From assembly GCA_029990205.1 (NCBI GenBank), contig JAPEKQ010000010.1:29731-93730 (forward strand): a DNA stretch of 64,000 bases, given 5' to 3'. Both the position numbers and the translations under genes were made by a program. The stretch is from a bacterium. Its GTDB lineage: Bacteria > Joyebacterota > Joyebacteria > Joyebacterales > Joyebacteraceae. This document shows, in pieces, positions 35,724-44,280 of this stretch (positions are counted from its first letter, which is position 1; each line of letters starts with the position of its first letter). Below the pieces are notes generated by a model. That model did not search any database. It saw nothing but the letters and a program-made list of their open reading frames with translations, and had not been told where the DNA came from.

Positions 35724-35927
35724 TCACCGGTAGACCTTGATGACCAGGTCGGGACACATGATGGCGCAGAAAGTGCAGCCCGTGCACTTCTCAGGATCGA
35801 ACGTCTCGACCGGATGGACTCCCATCTTGTTGAATCCCTCGGCCGCCCTGAGGATCTTCTGCGGACACGCCTCGATGCAGTAACCACAGCCCTTGCACCG
35901 ATCGACGTCGATCTCGATTCTTGGCAC
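35724..35927 (-). CDS. 2x[4Fe-4S] ferredoxin-type delta subunit
   Basis: The 67-residue protein carries two complete CX2CX2CX3C(P) clusters: C11, C14, C17, C21 and C48, C51, C54, C58. It is the electron-transfer subunit and first gene of the oxidoreductase operon. The start is GTG 35927 with AGGAGG six bases upstream. The 74-base gap above it to the purS-like stop holds the ribosome-binding site and possibly a promoter that I could not define confidently. Confidence 0.95.
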   Translation of the reverse strand: MPRIEIDVDRCKGCGYCIEACPQKILRAAEGFNKMGVHPVETFDPEKCTGCTFCAIMCPDLVIKVYR

Positions 35928-36001
35928 TCCTAACCTCCTTGACAGACGGGTTAGATGTGACAGTGATTGTTTCTGAGCCCCACAACAGTATCACGCTGTC
36001 G

Positions 36002-36556
36002 TCACACCACCAAGGGCTTTTGCCCACCCCATGGGAAGACAGCAACAACACTCTGGGAGTGTGGATTCGCGAGGAGCCCGGCGTCGCGGCCCGTTGTGAC
36101 GCCGATTCTCTGGATGAGTTCGAGGGCCTCAGGACGCCCCTGCTCTGGTGGGTGGGTGAGCCGTATTCGCCAGCGCGTGCTCATGCGCGCCGCGGTGATC
36201 CCGGGCACTCCGGCCCTGGCCACGGCGGCCAGCGCCCTCGGTGACTCGGCGCCCTCGCGGTCGGTCACGATCACGGCGACCTCATCCGGGTCGAGGTCGG
36301 CGCCGGCCGCGGGCGCGAAGGCGTGGTAGTGCTTGTTCGGATTGAGGAAGACGTTGGTCCGCGCGATGGCCTCCTCGACGATCCGCCGGGCCTCGTCCGG
36401 AGTCGCCGCCACGACCTCGAGGTCCCAGAGCGTCTCTCGTACCAGACCGGCCACCTCGCGCTCGAGCCTCATCTTGGCGTGCAGCGCCTCCAGCGCCGAG
36501 AAGGCCTCGTTGTCCGTGATCTTCAGCCGCACGGCGAGCGTCACGTTCTGGACCAT
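36002..36556 (-). CDS. purS: PurS-like protein with an extra C-terminal domain
   Basis: The 184-residue protein begins with a PurS-type fold (MVQNVTLAVRLKITDNEAF, then VGLVRETLWDLEV-like and EEAIARTNVFLNPNKH). Normal PurS has about 80-90 residues. Residues 86-184 form an added domain with VAVIVTDREGAES and ending VVAVFPWGGQKPLVV that I do not recognise. It starts one base after the purQ stop, inside the purL-purQ-purS set. PurS bridges PurL and PurQ in the FGAM synthase complex. Identity rests on fold pattern and position. Confidence 0.7.
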   Translation of the reverse strand: MVQNVTLAVRLKITDNEAFSALEALHAKMRLEREVAGLVRETLWDLEVVAATPDEARRIVEEAIARTNVFLNPNKHYHAFAPAAGADLDPDEVAVIVTDREGAESPRALAAVARAGVPGITAARMSTRWRIRLTHPPEQGRPEALELIQRIGVTTGRDAGLLANPHSQSVVAVFPWGGQKPLVV

Positions 36557-36557
36557 G

Positions 36558-37394
36558 CTAGCCCCCCTCCGGAGCGAACAGCCGCTCGCAGATGGAACGG
36601 AGTACCAGCGCGCCGGGCCCCGGAGCGATGAGCATCGTCCGGTCGCCCCGCGCGTCTCGGCGCCGCCTGCCCCACTCTCCCGCGAGCGTCTCGGGCACCT
36701 GGTAGAGCCACGAACACCGCTCGGGGTGCGGCATCATCGCAACGACATTCCCCGCCGGATTGCTGATGCCGGCGATCCCGGCCGTCGAACCGTTCGGGTT
36801 CCACGGGAAGTCGTTCGAGAATGTGCCGTCGGGTGTCGCATAGGTGAAGGCGATCTGCCCGTTGCCCCGCAACCGCTGGACAAGCCCCGGGTCGGTCGTG
36901 ACGAATCGCCCCTCGGCGTGCGCGATCGGTACGGGAACGACATCGCCGACCGCCAGACCGCCGGTCGCCGCCGTCTCCGCGCTCTCGACCCTGAGATAGG
37001 CCCAGCGCGAGTAGTAGCCGTCGCGGTCGGGCATGATGTTGCGTGCCAGTCCCATCTCGACCAGTCCGTCTCCGAGACCGGGCACCAGTCCCGACTCGAT
37101 GAGGATCTGTGCGCCGTTGCAGATGCCGAGCACGGGCTTGCCGGCCGCGGCCTGTTCGATGATGCAGTCCATGACCCGGTCCTTCGCCGCGATCGCGCCG
37201 GCACGGACACGGTCCTGGTACGAGAAGCCGCCCGGGATGACGTACGCGTCGTATCGCGCGAGTTCGTCCGTCGGGCCGTTCCACATGAAGACGTCGGCAT
37301 CGACACCTTGCGCCAGCACGGCGCGCCTGGTTTCGTTCTCGCAGTTGAGTCCGGGGAACCGGATGACCGCCACGCGTGGTGTTCTGGGTGTCAT
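36558..37394 (-). CDS. purQ: Phosphoribosylformylglycinamidine synthase, glutaminase subunit
   Basis: The 278-residue protein starts RVAVIRFPGLNCENET and has the nucleophile cysteine in LGICNGAQIL and the His-Glu pair in MPHPER. It supplies ammonia to PurL in step four of purine synthesis. It carries a slightly longer C-terminus than the common 220-230-residue enzyme (about 40 extra residues). The ATG overlaps the purL stop (ATGA), and purS follows one base after its stop. Confidence 0.95.
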   Translation of the reverse strand: MTPRTPRVAVIRFPGLNCENETRRAVLAQGVDADVFMWNGPTDELARYDAYVIPGGFSYQDRVRAGAIAAKDRVMDCIIEQAAAGKPVLGICNGAQILIESGLVPGLGDGLVEMGLARNIMPDRDGYYSRWAYLRVESAETAATGGLAVGDVVPVPIAHAEGRFVTTDPGLVQRLRGNGQIAFTYATPDGTFSNDFPWNPNGSTAGIAGISNPAGNVVAMMPHPERCSWLYQVPETLAGEWGRRRRDARGDRTMLIAPGPGALVLRSICERLFAPEGG

Positions 37395-39799
37395 CGGCCG
37401 TCCTCCCCCGTCCGCCCGGTCATGGCGTCGCGGGCGCCGTGGAACCAGGCGTGCCGCATCGCGTCACCCTGGATCGTCGTCAGGCTCGCGCCGACGTTCC
37501 GGACCACCATCGTGTCCCCGGCGGTCGTCTCCCCGACTCTCGCGAACCAGACGCCGCGCGCGGTCAGGACCTCGACGAGCTGCTCCTCGCGCTCCGGCTC
37601 GACCTCGATGAGATAGCCGCCCGCCTCGTTGAAGAGCGCGGCGATCTCGCTCCACTCGCCGGGAGTCGACTTGAGCGACGCCGCGTCGAGCACAACACCC
37701 AGACCCGTCATCTCCGGCCGGCTGAGGATCATCTCGGCCGCGGCCGTCACGAGGCCGCCGTCTGAAATGTCGTGGCACGCCACGGCAAGCCCCTCGCCGA
37801 TGACGTCGGTGACAGCGTGATACATGCGCCGCTCCGCGTCGAAATCGGTCCGCGAGAAGGCGCCGTCTCCGGTCATCTCAGGGATCGCCTCGAGAAGCGC
37901 CGAACCACCGAGCGCCGCGCCCCGGACGCCGACGACGTAGAGCGCATCGCCCGGGCGCTTGAGCCCCTGCGTCACGACCTTCGACACATCATCAAGTCGC
38001 CCGACACAGCAGACGATGGGTGACGGATGGATGGCGTTGCCGGTCGATGACTGGTTGTAGAAGCTGACGTTACCCGAGACGATGGGGACCGGGCCGTCCG
38101 CGTCCTTGAGCCCGATGCCTCGCGCGGCGTCACCGACGCCACGAACGGCCTCGACGAAATCGTGGAAGACCTCGGGCACCTCGGGATTGCCGAAGTTGAG
38201 ACAGTCGGTCAGAGCGATCGGAACGGCGCCTACCGCGGCGACGTTCCGGACCGACTCGGCCACGGCCCGCGCCCCGGCTTCGTACGCATCCACCGCGCCG
38301 TAGCGCGGGATGCCGTCGCACGACACCGCGACACCAAGCTGTGAGCCCGGGATCGGCGCGAGAACACCCGCGTCCGCCTCGCCCGGCCTGACGGCCGTCG
38401 AGCCCTTCACCTCGCTGTCGTAGTGCCGGAAGACGTGCTCGCGCGACGACACGTTCGGTGAACCGAGCACCGCCAGCAGCGCGTCGCCGAGATCCAGATC
38501 GGGCGGGATCCGGACGGGACGCACCGAGCGGTCCCGCGGCCGTGCCGGCCGGTCGTACGCGATACCGGTGGTGATCTGCTCGGTCGATGCGTCGCAGACA
38601 ACACGTCCCTCATGCGTGAGCACGAATCTCGGTTCGTCGATGACCTTGCCGATGACCACGGCCTTCGAACCGTGACATATCTCCGGCAGCTCGAACCGTT
38701 CGTTGAAGATGGAGCAGACCTCCGCGGAGATCTCGCGCGGCACCACGAAGCTGTAGCGCTCCTGTGTCTCGGAGCAGGCGATGACCTCGGGAAGCATCCC
38801 TTCCTCCGCGACATGCACGCTGGAGAGATCGAGGCTCACGCCCAGCCCGGCCGCCGCGCCGAGTTCCGATGTGGCGCACGCGATGCCGCCCGCGCCGAGG
38901 TCCTTGAACCCGATGGGGATGCCGCGGTCCAGGGCGAATTGGAGAACCTCCTGTGTCGCGACCGCCAGCATCCGCTTGAGGAACGGGTCCGGAACCTGGA
39001 CCGCGTACTTGTCGTCGAACGCCTTCTCCTCATCGAGGATCCGCGAGGCGAAGGTCGCGCCCCCGAACCCGGACGGGTCCGTCGGCTTCCCGACGAGAAT
39101 GACGTCGTAGACCTTCCCTCGCGCTTCCTCCGGGATGCGGCTTCTGATGACGCGGTCCTCGCGGACGAGACCGAGCGCGACGACGTTGACGAGACAGTTG
39201 TCGTCAAAACACGGATCGAAGTAGACATCTCCACCAAGATTGGGCACACCGAGAGCGTTGCCGTACTGCCAGATGCCCTCGACCACGCCGTGGATGATCT
39301 CGCGCGTTCGCTCCGCGTGCTCGCCGGCGGGGTCGCCGAAGCGGAGTGGATCCATCACACCGATGACGTCGGCGCCCATGCAGTAGACGTCCCGTACGAT
39401 GCCGCCGATACCGGTCGCGGCGCCTTCGTTCGGGACCACCTGCGAGGGATGATTGTGGCTCTCGTGCGCGATGACCACGCAGTAGCTCTCTCCATCGACC
39501 TCTCCGAGTCGAACGACGCCGGCGTCCTCGCCGGGCCCGAGCACGACATCGTCGCCCTCCGTCGGCAGGTGCTCGCCGAGCACGGCGCGACTGCTCTTGT
39601 ACGAGCAGTGCTCGCTCCACATCGTGTTGAAGATGTTCGCCTCGACCACGGTGGGATCACGTCCGAGGAGATCCGCCACCTTGCGGGCCTCGGATACGGT
39701 GAAGGACAGACCGGCCTGCGCGGTCTCGCGCGCGAGCTCGTCGTCGGGTACGTCAATGATGGGGATCGTGCGGACTGCGGTGGAGCGGTGCTCCGTCAC
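37391..39799 (-). CDS. purL: Phosphoribosylformylglycinamidine synthase, small-type PurL
   Basis: The 802-residue synthetase subunit has MWSEHCSYKSS, the ESHNHPSQV catalytic histidine region, GIGGIVRDV, and the duplicated FGNPEVPEV / PIVSGNVSFYN segments. This is the small PurL type that works with separate PurQ and PurS, consistent with its neighbours. It starts within the htrA stop (ATGA overlap). Length is slightly above the usual 720-760. Confidence 0.96.
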   Translation of the reverse strand: MTEHRSTAVRTIPIIDVPDDELARETAQAGLSFTVSEARKVADLLGRDPTVVEANIFNTMWSEHCSYKSSRAVLGEHLPTEGDDVVLGPGEDAGVVRLGEVDGESYCVVIAHESHNHPSQVVPNEGAATGIGGIVRDVYCMGADVIGVMDPLRFGDPAGEHAERTREIIHGVVEGIWQYGNALGVPNLGGDVYFDPCFDDNCLVNVVALGLVREDRVIRSRIPEEARGKVYDVILVGKPTDPSGFGGATFASRILDEEKAFDDKYAVQVPDPFLKRMLAVATQEVLQFALDRGIPIGFKDLGAGGIACATSELGAAAGLGVSLDLSSVHVAEEGMLPEVIACSETQERYSFVVPREISAEVCSIFNERFELPEICHGSKAVVIGKVIDEPRFVLTHEGRVVCDASTEQITTGIAYDRPARPRDRSVRPVRIPPDLDLGDALLAVLGSPNVSSREHVFRHYDSEVKGSTAVRPGEADAGVLAPIPGSQLGVAVSCDGIPRYGAVDAYEAGARAVAESVRNVAAVGAVPIALTDCLNFGNPEVPEVFHDFVEAVRGVGDAARGIGLKDADGPVPIVSGNVSFYNQSSTGNAIHPSPIVCCVGRLDDVSKVVTQGLKRPGDALYVVGVRGAALGGSALLEAIPEMTGDGAFSRTDFDAERRMYHAVTDVIGEGLAVACHDISDGGLVTAAAEMILSRPEMTGLGVVLDAASLKSTPGEWSEIAALFNEAGGYLIEVEPEREEQLVEVLTARGVWFARVGETTAGDTMVVRNVGASLTTIQGDAMRHAWFHGARDAMTGRTGEDGR

Positions 39800-40962
39800 C
39801 GAGGGACCTCCTCGAGGATCATGTCGAACTCTCGCGCCCTGCCTCGGCGGACGGCGTCGATGGTGAGACGGTCGCCGACCCGCGCGCCGTAGAACGCCGC
39901 CCAGACCGCCTGCGCGTCCACCGTCGGCGTCCCGTTGACCGCCGTCACGACGTCGCCCGGCCTGAGCCCGGCGCGATCCGCCGGACTCTCCGGCTCGACC
40001 GTCGCGATGAAGGCTCCGTTGTCATCCGGCAGCGCCAGGGCGCGTGCCACCGACGACGTGAGGTTTCTCAGACCCATCCCGACCCAGATGTCGCGGACGC
40101 GACCGTACTGGATGAGTTCATCGACGAGGAACCGGGCCGTGTTGATCGGGATCGCGAAGCTCATCCCGAGGTAGGCCTGGTCTGACGAGAAGAGCGCGAA
40201 CGAGTTGATCCCGATGACCTCGCCATGTCCGTTGACAAGTGGACCACCGGAGTTCCCCTCGTTGATCGAGGCATCCGTCTGGATCATGTTCTTGTAGATC
40301 GCGCCGGCGGCCTGCGGCTGCACGTCGCGGTGGAGTGCGCTCACCACACCCGCCGTGACCGTCGGCTCCGGGTCGTCGAGCAGATACCCGAACGGGTTGC
40401 CGATCGCCACGACCCACTCGCCGATCATCACATCATCCGAGTCGCCGAGCGTGGCGACCGGCAGGTCCTCACCATCCACCTTGATCACGGCCAGATCGTA
40501 TCTCGGATCAGCACCGAGCACCTGCCCCGCGAACTCCCGCCCGTCACGCAGCACGACGACAACGTCGGTTCCGCCGCGGATGACGTGGTCGTTGGTGAGG
40601 ATGTAGCCGTCGGGATCGATGATGAACCCCGACCCTGTCTCGAGACGATGCTCCTGCATGCGCTCGGGATAGTAGCCGCGGAGGAACAGATCGAAGAACT
40701 CGTTCCCCGACGCGCCGGAATCACCCGAGTCGGGACGGTTCACGCTGATCGAGACCGTCGCGCCACCGACGCGTTCCGCCGCCGTCACGATGGCGGACCG
40801 CCTCGACACGTCGATATCCGCGCCCGGCTCGAGCCGCGCACGGAGCGAGTTCACCGACACGACGAGTCCGGTCGTCACGCCGGCCAGTATGAACACGAGG
40901 GCGAGTATGACGGTTCTCGACAACCTGGAGTCCAGTCCGTCCTCCTCACATCTTTGGCGCAC
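39796..40962 (-). CDS. Membrane-anchored trypsin-like serine protease with one PDZ domain (HtrA/DegS type)
   Basis: The roughly 388-residue protein has an N-terminal membrane anchor (ILALVFILAGVTTGLVV), a protease domain with H126 (LTNDHVI), D156 (YDLAVIKVD) and S238 (NEGNSGGPL), and one PDZ domain (about 290-380). This resembles DegS more than two-PDZ DegP. Start choice is unclear. GTG 40962 has no ribosome-binding site and abuts a 9-bp hairpin. A perfect AGGAGG (40941-40946) instead sits five bases before CTG 40935. Translation may therefore begin at a CTG codon. Confidence 0.92.
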   Translation of the reverse strand: MRQRCEEDGLDSRLSRTVILALVFILAGVTTGLVVSVNSLRARLEPGADIDVSRRSAIVTAAERVGGATVSISVNRPDSGDSGASGNEFFDLFLRGYYPERMQEHRLETGSGFIIDPDGYILTNDHVIRGGTDVVVVLRDGREFAGQVLGADPRYDLAVIKVDGEDLPVATLGDSDDVMIGEWVVAIGNPFGYLLDDPEPTVTAGVVSALHRDVQPQAAGAIYKNMIQTDASINEGNSGGPLVNGHGEVIGINSFALFSSDQAYLGMSFAIPINTARFLVDELIQYGRVRDIWVGMGLRNLTSSVARALALPDDNGAFIATVEPESPADRAGLRPGDVVTAVNGTPTVDAQAVWAAFYGARVGDRLTIDAVRRGRAREFDMILEEVPR

Positions 40963-40966
40963 TGCG

Positions 40967-40990
40967 GCGGACCCGCGTCAACGGGTCCGC
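40967..40990. repeat. 9-bp inverted repeat between the transaldolase-type gene and htrA
   Basis: GCGGACCCG and CGGGTCCGC flank a 6-base loop, in the 47-base gap. No U-tract follows. It may act as a partial terminator or occlude the GTG at 40962, leaving the downstream AGGAGG free for initiation. Confidence 0.6.
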
Positions 40991-41009
40991 ATTCTATCGG
41001 GTCTTCATC

Positions 41010-41657
41010 CTAGCGGGACTTCACCTTCTCCCAGTCCGCCAGGAACGAGTCGATGCCCTTGTCCGTCAGCGGATGCTTGAACATCTTCTCGAAGACGCCC
41101 GAGGGGATCGTCGCGATGTGCGCGCCGATCATCAGCGACTCCACCACGTGGAGAGGATGGCGGACGCTGGCCACAATGACCTCGGTGTCGAAGCCGTAGT
41201 TCTCGTAGATCTGCATGGTCTCGCGGATGAGGTCCATCCCGACCGCGCCGGCGTCGTCGAGACGACCGATGAAGGGACTGACGTACGACGCGCCCGCCTT
41301 CGCGGCGATGTAGGCCTGGTTCGCCGAGAACACGAGCGTGCAGTTCGTCCGGATCCCGAGCGTCTTCAGCTCACGGATCGCGCGAGCGCCATCCTTCGTC
41401 ATCGGGATCTTGATGACGACGTTCTTGTGGATGGCGGCCAGCTTCTTCGCCTCCTCGACCATGCCGGCCGCATCGAGGCTGACGACCTCAGCGCTGACGG
41501 GACCATCGACCGTCTCGCAGATCTCACGGATAATGTCCTCGAACTTGCCCTCGACGCGCGACACGAGCGTCGGGTTCGTCGTCACACCGTCGACCAGGCC
41601 GATCGCAGCTGCCTCCCGGATCTGGTTGATGTCCGCGGTGTCCAGGAATATCTTCAC
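41010..41657 (-). CDS. tal: Small transaldolase-family protein (TalC/fructose-6-phosphate aldolase type)
   Basis: The 215-residue protein begins [15 protein letters not shown] and has the Schiff-base lysine K83 in [12 protein letters not shown], plus TTNPTLV and the final [12 protein letters not shown]. It is the short transaldolase subfamily that includes both true transaldolases and F6P aldolases. I chose GTG 41657 behind GGGGAGG. It begins one base after the truA stop. It acts in the pentose phosphate branch; which activity cannot be told from sequence alone. Confidence 0.92.
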   Translation of the reverse strand: MKIFLDTADINQIREAAAIGLVDGVTTNPTLVSRVEGKFEDIIREICETVDGPVSAEVVSLDAAGMVEEAKKLAAIHKNVVIKIPMTKDGARAIRELKTLGIRTNCTLVFSANQAYIAAKAGASYVSPFIGRLDDAGAVGMDLIRETMQIYENYGFDTEVIVASVRHPLHVVESLMIGAHIATIPSGVFEKMFKHPLTDKGIDSFLADWEKVKSR

Positions 41658-41658
41658 G

Positions 41659-42414
41659 TCATACCTCCCCGCTGTATTCGACCTTCTCGAGGTAGAGGCC
41701 GCAGGCTGGCGCCGTGGCACCGGCTTTGCTCCGGTCACGCGCCTCAAGGATATCGCGGAACTCGGAAACCGTTGTCCGTCCGCGACCGACCTCGGCGAGC
41801 GTCCCGACGATCGAGCGCACCATGCCCCGCAGGAAACGGTTGGCGCTCACTCTCAGGACCATCATCCCACCAAGCTCCGGAAGCCATTCTATCGAAATCG
41901 AGTCCAGACGGCAACGATGATGCGAAGGCGCGCTTCCTGTCAGACAGAACGACGAGAAGTCGTGTTCGCCGACGAGCAGCCCCGCCGCCTCGCGCATGGC
42001 GTCCATGTCGAACCGCCTTCCGACGACCCATCGCCGGTTTCGCCAGAGCGGGCTCTCCTCGACCGCCATCACATAGGTGTACGAGCGTCGGGTCGCCGAG
42101 AATCTTGCGTTGAAGCCCTCAGGCGCCTCCTCGACCGAGCGGACGCGGACGTCGTCGGGCAGACGCGCGTTCAGCGCCCCGGCGATGCGGTCCGCCGGAA
42201 GCGCAAGTCCCGTCTCGACGTGCGCGACCTGTCCGGTCGCATGCACCCCCGAGTCGGTCCTCCCCGCACCGTGAACACCCACGGGGACACCCTCGAGCCT
42301 GGCGAAAGCCTCTTCGAGGACTCCCTGGACCGTCCGCATCCCCGGCTGAACCTGCCAGCCCGCGAACCCGGTCCCGTCATACTCGATGGTCAGTTTGAGG
42401 ATGCGTCCGCTCAT
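41659..42414 (-). CDS. truA: tRNA pseudouridine(38-40) synthase
   Basis: The 251-residue enzyme starts [21 protein letters not shown]. The catalytic aspartate is D54 in [11 protein letters not shown], and [15 protein letters not shown] is the usual RNA-binding end. It pseudouridylates the anticodon arm. ATG 42414 overlaps the ecfT stop (ATGA). Confidence 0.96.
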   Translation of the reverse strand: MSGRILKLTIEYDGTGFAGWQVQPGMRTVQGVLEEAFARLEGVPVGVHGAGRTDSGVHATGQVAHVETGLALPADRIAGALNARLPDDVRVRSVEEAPEGFNARFSATRRSYTYVMAVEESPLWRNRRWVVGRRFDMDAMREAAGLLVGEHDFSSFCLTGSAPSHHRCRLDSISIEWLPELGGMMVLRVSANRFLRGMVRSIVGTLAEVGRGRTTVSEFRDILEARDRSKAGATAPACGLYLEKVEYSGEV

Positions 42415-43235
42415 GACCCGACTCCCGCCGCGCCGGGCAGCACACGGGACACGACGACCACGACCGCGAACGTCAGAACGATGAGCGCGAGCGCTGCCGC
42501 GTCTCGACCGTCCAGACGCAGCTCGACGTACTTCGTCCTCCCCGCCGCGCCACGGTAGCACCGCGCGTCCATTGCAAGTGCGAGTTCGTCGGCACGGCGG
42601 AACGCGCTCGCGAAGAGCGGCACGAGGATCGGGAGCGCGCTCCGCGACTTGGCGATGAGTCCGCCCTCGAAGCTCGCGCCACGCCCCTGCTGAGCCTTCA
42701 TGATCCGGCGCGCCTCCTCGAGGAGCGTTGGGACGAACCGGAGCGCGATGACGGCGATCATGGCGAGTTCGTGCACGGGAAGCTTCAGCCACGCCAACGG
42801 CCGGAGCAGTCGTTCGAGCGCGTCACCCAGGTCGACCGGTGAGGTGGTGGCCGTCAGAAGCCCGGCCCCGGTCACCATGAGCGCGACGCGCCACGCGAAG
42901 AACCCGCCGGTGGCAAGCCCTTCCAGCGTGATCCAGGGAAGCCAGGGCGCGATGCTCTTCCCGGTCCCCAGGAGCCCATGCATCAGGAAGACGACCACAA
43001 GCAGCCACTTGAGCGAGAGCACGTTCCGGAAGACGAATGCGGGACCGAGTCGCGCCGCTCCCGCCGCGGCCAGGAGCAGGACGCTCACCAGCGCGTACGC
43101 CGGCCAGCTCTCGAGCGCGATGGCGAGCGCCAGTACGACGGCCGCGCCTGCCATCTTCACGCGCGGGTCAAGTCGATGGATGGGTGAATCGGCCACGATA
43201 TAGCGACCGAGCGTCAGGTCAGCGAGCATCTGCAT
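42411..43235 (-). CDS. ecfT: ECF transporter transmembrane (T) component
   Basis: The 274-residue protein has five or more hydrophobic segments and two coupling motifs typical of EcfT, one near EEARRIMKAQQGRG and one near DARCYRGA. EcfT joins a substrate-binding S component to two ATPases to import vitamins or metals. No S or A component is present in the window. ATG 43235 lies inside the end of asd, overlapping it by 17 bases. Confidence 0.87.
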   Translation of the reverse strand: MQMLADLTLGRYIVADSPIHRLDPRVKMAGAAVVLALAIALESWPAYALVSVLLLAAAGAARLGPAFVFRNVLSLKWLLVVVFLMHGLLGTGKSIAPWLPWITLEGLATGGFFAWRVALMVTGAGLLTATTSPVDLGDALERLLRPLAWLKLPVHELAMIAVIALRFVPTLLEEARRIMKAQQGRGASFEGGLIAKSRSALPILVPLFASAFRRADELALAMDARCYRGAAGRTKYVELRLDGRDAAALALIVLTFAVVVVVSRVLPGAAGVGS

Positions 43236-44241
43236 CGATCAAGCGCTCCGCTATCTGAACTGCGTTGAGCGCCGCCCCCTTCCTGAGATTGTCGGAAACG
43301 ACCCAGAGCCATATTCCGTGCTGGACCGAGTCGTCACGCCTGATCCGCCCCACCCAGGTCTCATCCGTCCGCTCGGTCTCTGCCTGCGTCGGGTAGATCC
43401 CCTCGGTCGGATCATCGATGACCCGAATGCCGGGCTCGCCGGAGAGCAGCGCGCGCGCTTCGTCCGGTCCGAGTTCCCGTTCCGTCTCGACGTTGACGGC
43501 GATGGCATGTGAGCGGAACACTGGAACCCTGACACACGTCACGGCGATCGGGAGACCGGGAAGCTCGAGGATCTTCCTCGTCTCCCCGATCATCTTGAGT
43601 TCTTCGCGCGTGTCGCCCATCTCATCGAAGACGTCGATCTGAGGAAGGCAGTTAAAGGCTATCTGCTTCGGATAGACGTCCGGCGATGCGTCACCGCCGC
43701 TGAGAACGGCGGTCGACTGCTCCTCGAGTTCCTCGATCGCCGCAAGCCCCGTCCCCGAGACGGACTGATACGTCGCAGCCACGACGCGCTTGAGACCAGC
43801 GCGCTCGGCGAGCGGTCTGAGGGCCTGGACCATCTGGATCGTCGAGCAGTTCGGGTTGGCGATGATGCCCCGGTGTTCCTTGAGGGCGTGAGCGTTGACC
43901 TCCGGCACGATGAGGGGAACGGCGAGCACCATCCTGAACTCCCGACTGTTGTCGACGGCGATGCCGCCCCGGCGGACGACCTCGGGGACGTATCTCCGGG
44001 AGAGCTCGGCGGAGGTTGCGAAGAGGACGATGTCGAGTCCGTCGAGAGCGTCCGCCGTCAGCGGTTCGACGAGGAGGTCGTGCTGCCGGAACCTGAGCCT
44101 GCGTTCCTCCCCGCGGTCCGACGCGAACACCCGGACCGTCTCGGCAGGGAAGCTCCGCTGTTCGAGCACCCGCAGCATCTCGAGACCGACCGCTCCCGTC
44201 GCTCCCGCGATACCGACATTGGGCTTCGCCTGAAGTTCCAT
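43219..44241 (-). CDS. asd: Aspartate-semialdehyde dehydrogenase
   Basis: The protein has GATGAVGLEMLRVLEQR at the NADP-binding loop, the catalytic cysteine in ANPNCSTIQM (C132), and the catalytic histidine in VFRSHAIAV. It makes aspartate semialdehyde for lysine, threonine and cell-wall diaminopimelate. Two starts are possible. ATG 44241 has GGAGG six bases upstream, while ATG 44247 abuts that same site directly, so the shorter 340-residue form is preferred. It follows the BatD-BatE gene by 39 bases. Confidence 0.95.
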   Translation of the reverse strand: MELQAKPNVGIAGATGAVGLEMLRVLEQRSFPAETVRVFASDRGEERRLRFRQHDLLVEPLTADALDGLDIVLFATSAELSRRYVPEVVRRGGIAVDNSREFRMVLAVPLIVPEVNAHALKEHRGIIANPNCSTIQMVQALRPLAERAGLKRVVAATYQSVSGTGLAAIEELEEQSTAVLSGGDASPDVYPKQIAFNCLPQIDVFDEMGDTREELKMIGETRKILELPGLPIAVTCVRVPVFRSHAIAVNVETERELGPDEARALLSGEPGIRVIDDPTEGIYPTQAETERTDETWVGRIRRDDSVQHGIWLWVVSDNLRKGAALNAVQIAERLIDADAR

Positions 44242-44280
44242 GTCCATCCTCCGTGGCGCTGGACGCGCCCGAGCGTGACT

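Noticed and set aside
35928..36001. Promoter or hairpin before the ferredoxin subunit
   Set aside because: Only a weak GTGAT/ATCAC stem and no convincing -35/-10 pair could be found.
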